A model generated the notes under the pieces. The model saw nothing but the letters and a program-made list of their open reading frames with translations. It ran no database searches and was not told the DNA's origin. DNA of 64,000 bases, taken from assembly GCF_900583165.1 (NCBI RefSeq), contig NZ_UTKY01000015.1, positions 1 through 64,000 of the forward strand, given 5' to 3'. This document shows, one piece after another, positions 1 through 9,467 of this stretch. A program made the position numbers and the translations under genes. This stretch comes from Pseudomonas viridiflava (lineage in GTDB: Bacteria; Pseudomonadota; Gammaproteobacteria; Pseudomonadales; Pseudomonadaceae). Numbering within the stretch: position 1 is the first letter of the stretch; each line of letters starts with the position of its first letter.

Positions 1-289
1 GGTTGAGGTCGGCGCGGCAGTTGATCATGCGCTTTTCGTCAACGGCGACGCGGGCGGCGGAGCCTTCGAGCTCGGCGAGGCCTTCGGCGACGTCGAGTTT
101 GTCGAGGGCGGCCTTGGCGCGCACGATGGCGGCGGAGTCACTGGCGGTGACGGCGCGGGCTTCGATGGCGGCAGCAGCGCCGGCGCCGTCGAGGCGGTCC
201 ATGTTGGCTTCGGTTGCGTGGCCGGCGTTGGCGCCTTTGGTGGCTACTTCGCCTTCTTCTTCTTTGTCGAATTCGTCCCAGCTCAGCAT
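1..289 (-). CDS. nrdB: Ribonucleoside-diphosphate reductase beta subunit NrdB, N-terminal part (runs off left edge)
   Basis: Class Ia ribonucleotide reductase small subunit, which carries the di-iron/tyrosyl-radical cofactor and pairs with NrdA to make deoxyribonucleotides in the cytoplasm. Only the first 96 codons are present. The reverse-strand product starts MLSWDEFDKEEGE and continues through an Ala-rich stretch to DEKRMINCRADLNQ, the usual start of pseudomonad NrdB. No metal-binding residues are reached. The ATG is at 289, with AGGAGA just upstream in the leader. The partner nrdA lies about 45 kb away on the same strand (45118-48015), although the two genes are normally neighbours. Identification rests on recalled similarity of the N-terminus. 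Confidence 0.85.
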   Translation of the reverse strand, partial: MLSWDEFDKEEEGEVATKGANAGHATEANMDRLDGAGAAAAIEARAVTASDSAAIVRAKAALDKLDVAEGLAELEGSAARVAVDEKRMINCRADLN

Positions 290-324
290 GACGTATCGTC
301 TCCTGCGTGAGGGCTCAAAGGTGC

Positions 325-358
325 CCGTGTGAAACCGGATGGTTGGGTGTTCACACGG
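325..358 (-). promoter_or_regulatory. Inverted repeat in the nrdB leader
   Basis: CCGTGTGAA (325-333) and TTCACACGG (350-358) are perfect 9-base arms around a 16-base spacer, 36 bases upstream of the nrdB ATG. In RNA this would be a hairpin; in DNA it could be an operator. No run of T follows on the nrdB strand, so it is not a simple terminator. Function unknown. Confidence 0.5.
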
Positions 359-745
359 CCCAGAGGCCGCGGTGGATCTTAAGGAATCGTTTGTTGCAAC
401 AGCTCGCGCAGGCACTAAACGGAATCAGGGTTACGGGTGGTCTGCTTGAGGCTGAGGGGCGGAGCGGTGGGTGCTTGCTCCAGCGGGGCCTCAGGTTTGG
501 CTCTTCATCCCAGTGTAAAGGGATATTGCAGGCCCGATTTACCCGCGCATTGTAGGGGAAAAAAACCGGTTTGTGTTGGGGCGGATGGTCACGGCGAGCA
601 GACAAAAAGGCTGCTATTTGAGCCAGAGTGCGGGTTTATAAGGCTTTGCTGGGGTTGGATTTTTTTGACGGGCGGTGGGATGTTTTTTATGGGGTAGGGA
701 GAGGAGTGGCGAGTCAGGCTTTATAGGGGCGGTGTGGCGGCTATT

Positions 746-772
746 GCTATCGGGGGCGAGCCCCCTCCCACA
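746..772. repeat. Single REP element
   Basis: One copy of the GCTATCGGGGGC/GAGCCCCCTCCCACA repeat found throughout the window, with a one-base variant (GCGAGC for GCAAGC). The mirror-image partner that makes a full REPIN elsewhere is missing, so this looks like a decayed or solitary copy. Confidence 0.85.
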
Positions 773-865
773 TTTGGGCGGGGTCGTGCTCGGGCGCGGT
801 TCTTTGCCGCAAGAACGATTTCTTGCGGCGAATAAGATCAGCGTGAGTTTGCACTAACGAAGTTG

Positions 866-1135
866 TTATCCGTTAGAGCAACCATTGCCCATGACATGGT
901 AATTAAGAATATGACGCTGACCGTGTGAGTCTTCATATTCCATCTTCACCGGTACAACTTCGCATACATCTGGAATGCTGCTCATGGACATGACTTTGGC
1001 GATGTCCAGATGGGTGCTGTAAGTGTAGTCCTCAACAATCGGGGCGTTCTGGCCAGCTACGTCAGTCGGGGCTTCATCGGCCAGGGCGGCGGTGGCGCAC
1101 AAGCTGCTGAGGGCCATAACTACTAAAGCTTTCAT
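866..1135 (-). CDS. Small secreted protein of the DUF2790 type
   Basis: An 89-residue protein with a clear Sec signal peptide (MKALVVMALSSLCATAALA, cleavage near residue 19) and a short mature domain containing YTYSTHLDIAKVMSM, a Cys in PDVCEVVPV, and a Cys near the C-terminus (GNGC). Paired cysteines suggest a periplasmic disulphide. It resembles the small DUF2790 proteins common in Pseudomonas, whose role is unknown. The ATG at 1135 was preferred over an upstream in-frame start because it places the signal peptide at the N-terminus and follows AAGG. It stands alone, divergent from acs. Confidence 0.75.
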   Translation of the reverse strand: MKALVVMALSSLCATAALADEAPTDVAGQNAPIVEDYTYSTHLDIAKVMSMSSIPDVCEVVPVKMEYEDSHGQRHILNYHVMGNGCSNG

Positions 1136-1533
1136 TTCTCTATTTACCTTATTTAGGTCGAAGTGGGTCACGGGGCCCTTGTGAGGCCACGTGTGTAACT
1201 TAAAGTTGGGAAGTTCGGATTAACGTTGCCTTCGTGGGGGCTGTTACGTTGTTAATCACAGTGCCTCTGTTGGCGAAAGTGATTTTAGGCCCCCGAGTTA
1301 TATTCATATACCCGTGCTTTTGATAAACACTATTGGCGGTTTTTGTAACAATCCCGTGGTAAAGCTTTTTTCACACACGGTGCAGAGCGCCACGGGCCGC
1401 GGGCCAGAGCGCCAAAAGCACATAGCAGGGCAAAATGTAGGGGCTTGTTACTACCATCGTCGAATGGTTCTATGGGGCCGCCCCGGCTACAACAGGGCAT
1501 ACAAAAACAACTATTGTCACCGAGGTAAGAAAG
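1136..1533 (+). promoter_or_regulatory. acs upstream region with CA-type Crc/Hfq motif
   Basis: This 398-base gap separates the divergent DUF2790 gene and acs. AAAAACAA at 1503-1510 fits the AANAANAA motif through which Hfq/Crc represses translation of secondary carbon genes in Pseudomonas. It lies 23 bases before the acs ATG and just ahead of the ribosome-binding site (GAGGTAAGAAAG). No confident -35/-10 or sigma-54 promoter was located. The motif assignment is inference from position and match. Confidence 0.5.
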
Positions 1534-3489
<1,956 letters not shown>

Positions 3490-3505
3490 GGCGCATTGAT
3501 GGCCC

Positions 3506-3541
3506 AAAGCCCCGCCCGGTGCATGCCAGGCGGGGTTTTTT
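3506..3541 (+). terminator. Terminator after acs
   Basis: AAAGCCCCGCC and GGCGGGGTTTTTT form a GC-rich stem with a T-run, 17 bases after the acs stop codon. Confidence 0.9.
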
Positions 3542-3571
3542 CATGCCATTTCAAAACCAGTGAAGATCAAG

Positions 3572-3660
3572 TGTGGGAGGGGGCTTGCCCCCGATGGCAG
3601 TGTGTCAGCCAGCATGGGTGTGTCTGGTGTACCGCTATCGGGGGCAAGCCCCCTCCCACA
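3572..3660. repeat. REPIN (two inverted REPs)
   Basis: TGTGGGAGGGGGCTTGCCCC at the left and its reverse complement at the right enclose a divergent middle, 89 bases in all. It lies between the acs terminator and the aot upstream region. The arms match those of the copies at 16.9, 20.6, 41.6, 48.6 and 58.5 kb. Confidence 0.93.
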
Positions 3661-4184
3661 GTTGATCTCCATTGCACATTCAGCTGGGTGGTGATCTGAC
3701 AGACCCGCACAACCCCCAACCCAATAAATATCGGTTTATCTCCTAGGACATTTCTGAATGTTACCGTCATCCATAAATGTGTAACCCCGCGCCCAAACAT
3801 GAGGCGATGTGCTACACCTGCGCCCTGAAAAGCTGCATTCCAGACACCCTCAGAAATAAGATTAAACGCCAGACTTGCCGTGCCAGAAGGGTTTGCGAAT
3901 AATAGGCCCGCAATTTGCAGCGTTAACAGGTTTACTGTCTTTTGCTTCTGCATAAAAAACAGAAGCTGTCAATGTGCTGGAACCGCTTTCTCGGTGCTTC
4001 TGTAAATTGTTGTCGCATTGAGGAAATATCGGCTTCCGGCCTGTCGTTAGAATGCCGATCACTCGCTCGTCGTTGCCAGTGTGTATCTGGTGTAGGACGC
4101 AGCACCGCAATTCGGTTTCACCTTCGCCGCATCGTGGGCCATGGCTCATACTGCTGTTTTGCCCTATACCGATGGAGTCCCAAG
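3661..4184 (+). promoter_or_regulatory. aotJ upstream region
   Basis: The 524 bases before aotJ hold no gene. They contain a short inverted repeat (GCTTCTG at 3944-3950 and CAGAAGC at 3960-3966) and the ArgR half-site listed separately. An in-frame extension of aotJ upstream to 3942 lacks a signal peptide and was rejected. Confidence 0.55.
4011..4026 (+). promoter_or_regulatory. ArgR half-site upstream of aotJ
   Basis: TGTCGC-N8-AA matches the half-site consensus described for the AraC-type ArgR of Pseudomonas. It is about 170 bases before the aotJ ATG. A weaker TGTCAA-N8-AA lies at 3967-3982. Arginine-dependent activation of aotJQMP-argR by ArgR is established in P. aeruginosa; the site here is assigned by match only. 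Confidence 0.6.
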
Positions 4185-4970
4185 ATGAAGAAACTCGTGC
4201 TGTTGGGCGCCCTGGCGCTGTCCGTGCTGTCCATGCAGGCTTTCGCTGAAGGCAAGCCTCTGAAAATTGGTATCGAAGCGGCCTACCCTCCGTTTGCCTC
4301 GAAGGCGCCGGATGGCAGCATCGTCGGTTTTGACTACGACATCGGCAACGCCTTGTGCGAAGAGATGCAGGTCAAGTGCACGTGGGTCGAGCAAGAGTTC
4401 GACGGTCTGATCCCTGCGCTCAAAGTGCGCAAGATCGACGCGATCCTGTCGTCCATGTCCATCACTGACGACCGCAAGAAGTCTGTGGACTTCACCAACC
4501 GCTACTACCTGAGCCCGGCGCAGCTGGTGATGAAGCAAGGCACCACCGTCAGCGATAGCCTGGATGAATTGAAAGGCAAGAAGATCGGCGTGCAGCGCGG
4601 TTCGATCCACGACCGTTTCGCCAAGGAAGTCCTGGCGCCTAAAGGTGCAACCGTTGTGCCTTACAGCTCGCAGAACGAAATCTACCTGGACGTGGAAGCC
4701 GGTCGCCTCGACGGCACCGTGGCGGACGCTACCCTGTTGCAGGAAGGTTTCCTCGACACCCCTGCGGGCAAAGGCTACGCGTTCGTAGGCCCACAGTTCA
4801 CCGACGTTAAATACTTCGGCGAAGGCATCGGCATCGCGGTACGCAAGGGCGATAAGGAAAACTTGGAGCGCATCAACGCAGCCATTGCCGCGATCCGCGC
4901 GAACGGCAAGTACAAGGCTATCCAGGACAAGTACTTCAACTTCGACATTTACGGCCCTGACGCCAAGTAA
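4185..4970 (+). CDS. aotJ: Periplasmic arginine/ornithine-binding protein
   Basis: Substrate-binding subunit of the AOT ABC importer. The 261-residue product has a signal peptide (MKKLVLLGALALSVLSMQAFA, cleaved after residue 22) followed by a type II solute-binding fold. It begins LKIGIEAAYPPFASK and includes GFDYDIGNALCEEM and SMSITDDRKKSVDFT, the amino-acid-binding signatures of the LAO/HisJ family. The ATG at 4185 follows GGAGTCCCAAG. It is the first gene of aotJ-aotQ-aotM-(M14 gene)-aotP-argR. A hairpin with a T-run just after its stop could make it more abundant than the membrane subunits. Confidence 0.94.
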   Translation: MKKLVLLGALALSVLSMQAFAEGKPLKIGIEAAYPPFASKAPDGSIVGFDYDIGNALCEEMQVKCTWVEQEFDGLIPALKVRKIDAILSSMSITDDRKKSVDFTNRYYLSPAQLVMKQGTTVSDSLDELKGKKIGVQRGSIHDRFAKEVLAPKGATVVPYSSQNEIYLDVEAGRLDGTVADATLLQEGFLDTPAGKGYAFVGPQFTDVKYFGEGIGIAVRKGDKENLERINAAIAAIRANGKYKAIQDKYFNFDIYGPDAK

Positions 4971-4990
4971 ATCGTCTTAGCTGTCTGTCT

Positions 4991-5035
4991 GAAATGGCGC
5001 AAGCAACAGAATTCCTGCGGTTTGCGCCATTTTTT
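4991..5035 (+). terminator. Intra-operon hairpin with T-run between aotJ and aotQ
   Basis: AAATGGCGCAA (4992-5002) pairs perfectly with TTGCGCCATTT (5022-5032), followed by TTT. The element looks like an intrinsic terminator, yet aotQ starts only 26 bases later with no obvious promoter. Partial termination or 3'-end protection of the binding-protein message is the likely role. Confidence 0.75.
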
Positions 5036-5061
5036 CATCCCCCTTTTCGAGGACCTGAATC

Positions 5062-5751
5062 ATGTTGAAAGGCTACGGGGCCGTCATCCTCGATGGCGCA
5101 TGGTTGACGCTTCAGCTCGCCTTGTCGTCCATGGCCTTGGCCATTGTTCTGGGTCTGATCGGGGTCGCGTTACGCCTGTCGCCGGTGCGCTGGTTGGCCT
5201 GGCTGGGTGACTTGTATTCCACAGTGATCCGCGGGATCCCTGACCTGGTGCTGATCCTGCTGATTTTCTACGGCGGCCAGGACCTGCTCAACCGCGTCGC
5301 GCCTATGCTTGGCTACGACGACTATATCGACTTGAACCCCTTGGCCGCCGGTATCGGCACGTTGGGTTTCATCTTTGGCGCCTACCTGTCGGAAACTTTC
5401 CGTGGCGCCTTCATGGCCATTCCCAAGGGCCAGGCCGAAGCCGGCCTTGCGTATGGCATGAGCAGCTTCCAGGTGTTTTTCCGGGTGATGGTGCCGCAGA
5501 TGATTCGGCTGGCGATCCCCGGTTTTACCAACAACTGGCTGGTACTCACCAAGGCCACTGCGCTGATTTCGGTGGTGGGCCTGCAAGACATGATGTTTAA
5601 GGCCAAGCAGGCGGCAGATGCCACCCGCGAGCCTTTTACCTTCTTCCTCGCAGTGGCGGCGATGTACCTGGTGATCACCAGCGTGTCGTTGCTGGCCCTG
5701 CGTCATCTTGAGAAGCGCTACTCGGTAGGCGTAAGGGCGGCTGATCTATGA
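5062..5751 (+). CDS. aotQ: Arginine/ornithine ABC transporter permease AotQ
   Basis: Inner-membrane permease of 229 residues, HisQ/HisM family, with about five hydrophobic helices. The cytoplasmic EAA loop that docks the ATPase is visible around GQAEAGLAYGMSSFQVFFRV. The ATG at 5062 is preceded by GAGGACCTG. Its stop overlaps the aotM start by four bases (ATGA), which suggests translational coupling. It would form a heterodimer with AotM, energised by AotP. Confidence 0.94.
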   Translation: MLKGYGAVILDGAWLTLQLALSSMALAIVLGLIGVALRLSPVRWLAWLGDLYSTVIRGIPDLVLILLIFYGGQDLLNRVAPMLGYDDYIDLNPLAAGIGTLGFIFGAYLSETFRGAFMAIPKGQAEAGLAYGMSSFQVFFRVMVPQMIRLAIPGFTNNWLVLTKATALISVVGLQDMMFKAKQAADATREPFTFFLAVAAMYLVITSVSLLALRHLEKRYSVGVRAADL

Positions 5752-6446
5752 TCTTCGACTACAACGTCATCTGGGAGGCCATGCCGCTGTACCTTGGCGG
5801 CCTGCTGACCACCCTGAAACTGCTCGCCATCTCGCTGTTCTTCGGCCTGCTCGCGGCCTTGCCCCTGGGCCTGATGCGCGTGTCCAAGCAGCCGGTGGTC
5901 AACGGTGCGGCCTGGCTCTACACCTATGTGATCCGTGGCACACCGATGCTGGTGCAGCTGTTCTTGATCTACTACGGCCTGGCCCAGTTCGAAGCGGTGC
6001 GTGAAAGCTTCGTGTGGCCGCTGCTGTCCAGCGCCACGTTCTGTGCGTGCCTGGCGTTTGCGATCAACACCAGCGCCTACACCGCCGAGATCATTGCCGG
6101 CAGCCTCAAGGCCACCCCCAATGGCGAGATCGAAGCGGCCAAGGCCATGGGCATGTCGCGCTACAAATTGTACCGCCGCATTCTGCTGCCATCGGCCCTG
6201 CGCCGGGCGCTGCCGCAGTACAGCAACGAAGTGATCATGATGTTGCAGACTACCAGCCTGGCCTCCATCGTCACCCTGATCGACATCACCGGTGCTGCGC
6301 GCACGGTGAACGCCCAGTTCTACCTGCCGTTCGAAGCCTATATCACCGCTGGCCTGTTCTACCTGTGCCTGACCTTCATCCTGGTGCGCTTGTTCAAGTT
6401 GGCCGAGCGCCGCTGGCTGAGCTACCTGGCTCCAAGGAAGCACTGA
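5748..6446 (+). CDS. aotM: Arginine/ornithine ABC transporter permease AotM
   Basis: Second membrane subunit, 232 residues, same fold as AotQ. The EAA loop is seen at GEIEAAKAMGMSRYKLYRR, and the N-terminal half contains the conserved YVIRGTPMLVQLFLIYYG. It overlaps aotQ by four bases and is followed two bases later by the M14-like gene. Confidence 0.94.
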   Translation: MIFDYNVIWEAMPLYLGGLLTTLKLLAISLFFGLLAALPLGLMRVSKQPVVNGAAWLYTYVIRGTPMLVQLFLIYYGLAQFEAVRESFVWPLLSSATFCACLAFAINTSAYTAEIIAGSLKATPNGEIEAAKAMGMSRYKLYRRILLPSALRRALPQYSNEVIMMLQTTSLASIVTLIDITGAARTVNAQFYLPFEAYITAGLFYLCLTFILVRLFKLAERRWLSYLAPRKH

Positions 6447-6448
6447 TT

Positions 6449-7561
6449 ATGGAACGTATCGACCACCTGTTGCCCTGGGGCAATCTGGGCTGCGAGCGCC
6501 AACTGAGTGTGTTTCGTTTTGGCAGCGGCGAGCGCAAGGCCTATATCCAGGCCAGCCTGCATGCTGATGAGTTGCCCGGCATGCGTGCCGCCTGGGAGCT
6601 GAAAAAGCGTCTCGCTGAACTTGAAGAGCAGGGTGCTCTCAACGGCGTGGTAGAGCTGGTCCCGGTGGCCAACCCGATGGGCCTTGGTCAGTTGCTGCAA
6701 GGCGCTCATCAGGGGCGGTTCGAGGTCGGCAGCGGTAAGAACTTCAACCGCGATTTCGTTGAGTTGAGCGAGCCGGTCGCGGCATTGCTCGACGGTAAGC
6801 TGGGGGATGATCCCCACGCCAACGTGCGCATGATTCGCCAGGCGATGAGCGATGCGCTGCACGCATTGCCCGAGCCAGCGAGCCAGCTGCAAGGCATGCA
6901 ACGCATCCTGCTCAGCCACGCCTGCACCGCCGATGTGGTGCTCGACCTGCATTGCGACTGCGAAGCCGCGCTGCACCTGTATGCGTTGCCCCAGCACTGG
7001 CCGCAGTGGCGCTCGCTGACAGCGCACCTGAATGTAAAAGTCGGCTTGTTGGCGGAAGATTCTGGCGGCAGTTCGTTCGATGAAGCCTGCTCGACGCCCT
7101 GGCTGCGTTTGTCCAAGACCTTTCCAGAAGCGCAGATCCCCTTGGCGTGCATGGCGACTACGCTGGAATTGGGTGGCCAGTCTGACACCGGGCGTGACGA
7201 AGCGATTTTCCACGCAGAAGGCATCCTGGCATTCCTGGCAGAGCAGGGCTTGATCAAAGGCCAATGGCCGGCGGCACAGTACGACGCCTGCGAGGGCATG
7301 CCGTTTGAAGGCACCGAGATGCTGTTCGCGCCCCATCCCGGCGTGATCAGTTTCCTGCGCAAGCCAGGTGAATGGGTTGAGTCCGGTGATGAGATTTTTG
7401 AAGTGATTGATCCCTTGTCCGATCAGGTCAGCATTGTCTGCGCCGGTACGTCCGGGGTGCTGTTTGCCGTTGAGCGGCTGCGTTATGCCCAAGCAGGTTT
7501 TTGGCTGGCCAAGGTTGCGGGGCGTGAAGTCCTGCGCCATGGCAATTTGCTGAATGACTGA
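6449..7561 (+). CDS. M14-family succinylglutamate desuccinylase/aspartoacylase-like protein
   Basis: A 370-residue zinc-deacylase-like protein encoded between the permease and ATPase genes. ASLHADELPGM near the N-terminus carries the His and Glu zinc ligands, DLHCDCEAALHLY the second His, and TTLELGG a probable catalytic Glu. The C-terminal part (PGVISFLRKPGEWVESGDEI) resembles the barrel-like tail of this group. It corresponds in position to PA0891 of P. aeruginosa. The window also has a true AstE at 22455, so this copy may act on another N-acyl amino acid taken up by the system. Substrate unknown. The ATG at 6449 was chosen as the first start after the aotM stop. Confidence 0.82.
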   Translation: MERIDHLLPWGNLGCERQLSVFRFGSGERKAYIQASLHADELPGMRAAWELKKRLAELEEQGALNGVVELVPVANPMGLGQLLQGAHQGRFEVGSGKNFNRDFVELSEPVAALLDGKLGDDPHANVRMIRQAMSDALHALPEPASQLQGMQRILLSHACTADVVLDLHCDCEAALHLYALPQHWPQWRSLTAHLNVKVGLLAEDSGGSSFDEACSTPWLRLSKTFPEAQIPLACMATTLELGGQSDTGRDEAIFHAEGILAFLAEQGLIKGQWPAAQYDACEGMPFEGTEMLFAPHPGVISFLRKPGEWVESGDEIFEVIDPLSDQVSIVCAGTSGVLFAVERLRYAQAGFWLAKVAGREVLRHGNLLND

Positions 7562-7588
7562 CCCACTGTTTTTGTGAGAACCGACCGC

Positions 7589-8353
7589 ATGTACAAACTT
7601 GAAGTCCAAGACCTGCATAAACGCTATGGCAGTCATGAAGTGCTCAAAGGCGTGTCCCTGGCCGCCGCGGCCGGTGATGTGATCAGCATCATCGGTTCCA
7701 GTGGTTCGGGCAAAAGTACCTTTTTGCGCTGCATCAACCTGCTGGAGCAACCCCACGCCGGCAAGATTCTGCTCAACAACGAAGAGCTGAAGCTGGTCGC
7801 CAACAAGGACGGCGCCATGAAGGCGGCCGACCCCAAGCAGCTGCAACGCATGCGTTCGCGCCTGTCGATGGTGTTCCAGCATTTCAACCTGTGGTCACAC
7901 ATGACCGCGCTTGAAAACGTGATGGAAGCTCCGGTGCACGTGCTGGGCATGTCGAAGAAAGAGGCGCGTGAAAAGGCCGAGCACTACCTGGCCAAAGTCG
8001 GCGTGGGCCATCGTAAGGATGCGTTCCCCGGTCATATGTCCGGTGGCGAGCAGCAGCGCGTAGCTATCGCCCGTGCCTTGGCGATGGAGCCGGAGGTGAT
8101 GCTGTTCGACGAACCTACCTCGGCCCTCGACCCTGAGTTGGTGGGCGAAGTGCTCAAAGTGATGCAGGACCTGGCCCAGGAAGGTCGCACCATGGTGGTC
8201 GTGACCCACGAAATGGGCTTTGCCCGTGAGGTGTCGAACCAGTTGGTGTTTTTGCACAAAGGCATTGTTGAGGAGCGTGGCAACCCGCGGGAGGTATTGG
8301 TGAGCCCGCAGTCCGAGCGCCTTCAGCAGTTCCTCTCTGGCAGCTTGAAATAA
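7589..8353 (+). CDS. aotP: Arginine/ornithine ABC transporter ATPase AotP
   Basis: Cytoplasmic ATPase subunit, 254 residues, HisP family. Walker A is GSSGSGKST near residue 40, the ABC signature MSGGEQQRVAIARALA, Walker B VMLFDEPTSALD, and the switch His is in VVTHEMGF. The ATG at 7589 gives the N-terminus MYKLEVQDLHKRYG usual for the family; a GTG at 7574 would add five residues. A collapsed REP palindrome follows the stop, then argR. Confidence 0.95.
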   Translation: MYKLEVQDLHKRYGSHEVLKGVSLAAAAGDVISIIGSSGSGKSTFLRCINLLEQPHAGKILLNNEELKLVANKDGAMKAADPKQLQRMRSRLSMVFQHFNLWSHMTALENVMEAPVHVLGMSKKEAREKAEHYLAKVGVGHRKDAFPGHMSGGEQQRVAIARALAMEPEVMLFDEPTSALDPELVGEVLKVMQDLAQEGRTMVVVTHEMGFAREVSNQLVFLHKGIVEERGNPREVLVSPQSERLQQFLSGSLK

Positions 8354-8361
8354 CAACCCAC

Positions 8362-8389
8362 TGTGGGAGGGGGCAAGCCCCCTCCCACA
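8362..8389. repeat. Collapsed REPIN palindrome
   Basis: TGTGGGAGGGGGC-AAGCCCCCTCCCACA is a nearly perfect 28-base palindrome made from the outer ends of a REPIN with the whole middle deleted. It lies between aotP and argR, where it would form a hairpin in the message. Confidence 0.85.
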
Positions 8390-8482
8390 TTGGGATCTTC
8401 ATCGTTTTTGAGATTTGTGTTGGTTTACGGGCTAGCATTGGCCCTTGTCTTCATTACTGTTACTGGCTTCGGATAGCACTCC

Positions 8483-9463
8483 ATGACCGCCCATAAAATT
8501 GGTTTCCTGATTTGGCCCAGCACAAAAGCACTCACGCTTGCGCTGGCTGAGGAGGCCTTGCGCGTTGCTCAGCGGGTGCATCCGGACGTGGTCTACGAGC
8601 TGTCGTTTTTGCTCGCGGAGCCGGCAGCCGACGGCGCCTGGCAATTGCCGGGCGAGCCGTGGGCGGGCAAATTGGAAGGCTTCCAGAAACTGTTTCTGCT
8701 GGCAGACGAACCGCCGACCGCCATTGCCTCCCAACTGAGCACGGCCCTCAAGCAGCTTGTGCGGGCCGGGTGTGTGATCGGTGGGTTGTCCGCCGGTGTG
8801 TACCCGCTGGCCCAACTTGGCTTGCTCGACGGTTACCGCGCCGCCGTGCACTGGCGCTGGCAGGACGACTTCGCCGAGCGGTTCCCCAAGGTTATCGCCA
8901 CCAGCCATCTGTTCGACTGGGACCGCGATCGCCTCACCGCCTGCGGTGGCATGTCGGTACTCGATCTGTTGCTGGCGGTATTGGCCCGTGACCACGGCGC
9001 CGAACTGGCCGGTGCGGTCTCTGAAGAGTTGGTGGTTGAGCGCATCCGCGAAGGCGGCGAGCGTCAGCGCATCCCGCTGCAAAACCGCCTGGGCTCCAGC
9101 CACCCGAAGCTGACCCAGGCCGTGTTGCTGATGGAAGCCAACATCGAAGAGCCGCTGACTACCGACGAGATCGCCCAGCATGTGTGCGTGTCGCGACGAC
9201 AACTCGAACGCATCTTCAAGCAATACCTAAATCGCGTCCCGAGCCAGTACTACTTGGAGCTGCGCCTGAACAAGGCGCGTCAGATGCTCATGCAAACCAG
9301 CAAGTCGATCATCCAGATCGGCCTGTCGTGCGGCTTCTCCTCGGGGCCGCACTTCTCCAGCGCCTACCGCAACTTCTTTGGCGCGACCCCGCGTGAGGAT
9401 CGCAACCAACGGCGCAGCAGCAGCCCGTTCGAACTGTCGTCGGTGCCGTCCGAGCGGGGCTGA
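8483..9463 (+). CDS. argR: Arginine-responsive AraC-family regulator ArgR
   Basis: Transcriptional regulator of 326 residues that activates arginine uptake and AST catabolism and represses biosynthesis in Pseudomonas. Residues 1-190 form a glutamine-amidotransferase/DJ-1-like sensor domain (KIGFLIWPSTKALTLALAEE; VIGGLSAGVYPLAQLG). The C-terminal third is an AraC DNA-binding domain (TTDEIAQHVCVSRRQLERIF; SIIQIGLSCGFSSGPHFSSA). It is unrelated to the E. coli ArgR fold. It ends the aot operon, as in P. aeruginosa. Only four bases separate its stop from the stop of the convergent giant gene, with no terminator between them. Confidence 0.93.
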   Translation: MTAHKIGFLIWPSTKALTLALAEEALRVAQRVHPDVVYELSFLLAEPAADGAWQLPGEPWAGKLEGFQKLFLLADEPPTAIASQLSTALKQLVRAGCVIGGLSAGVYPLAQLGLLDGYRAAVHWRWQDDFAERFPKVIATSHLFDWDRDRLTACGGMSVLDLLLAVLARDHGAELAGAVSEELVVERIREGGERQRIPLQNRLGSSHPKLTQAVLLMEANIEEPLTTDEIAQHVCVSRRQLERIFKQYLNRVPSQYYLELRLNKARQMLMQTSKSIIQIGLSCGFSSGPHFSSAYRNFFGATPREDRNQRRSSSPFELSSVPSERG

Positions 9464-9467
9464 GCCA

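Larger units (their letters stand above)
290..865. other. Intergenic region with nrdB leader; no gene seen
   Basis: These 576 bases hold the reverse-strand upstream region of nrdB and no convincing gene. It contains an inverted repeat at 325-358, a reverse-strand TACAAT sequence near 550 that could serve as a -10 box, and a single REP copy at 746-772. The short open frames here lack ribosome-binding sites and family resemblance. No NrdR-box pair or DnaA box like those before nrdA was found. Confidence 0.6.

Noticed and set aside
3572..3660. Regular palindromic repeats considered as CRISPR or attenuators
   Set aside because: They are scattered singly between genes with inverted arms, not in a direct-repeat array with spacers, and no cas genes are present.
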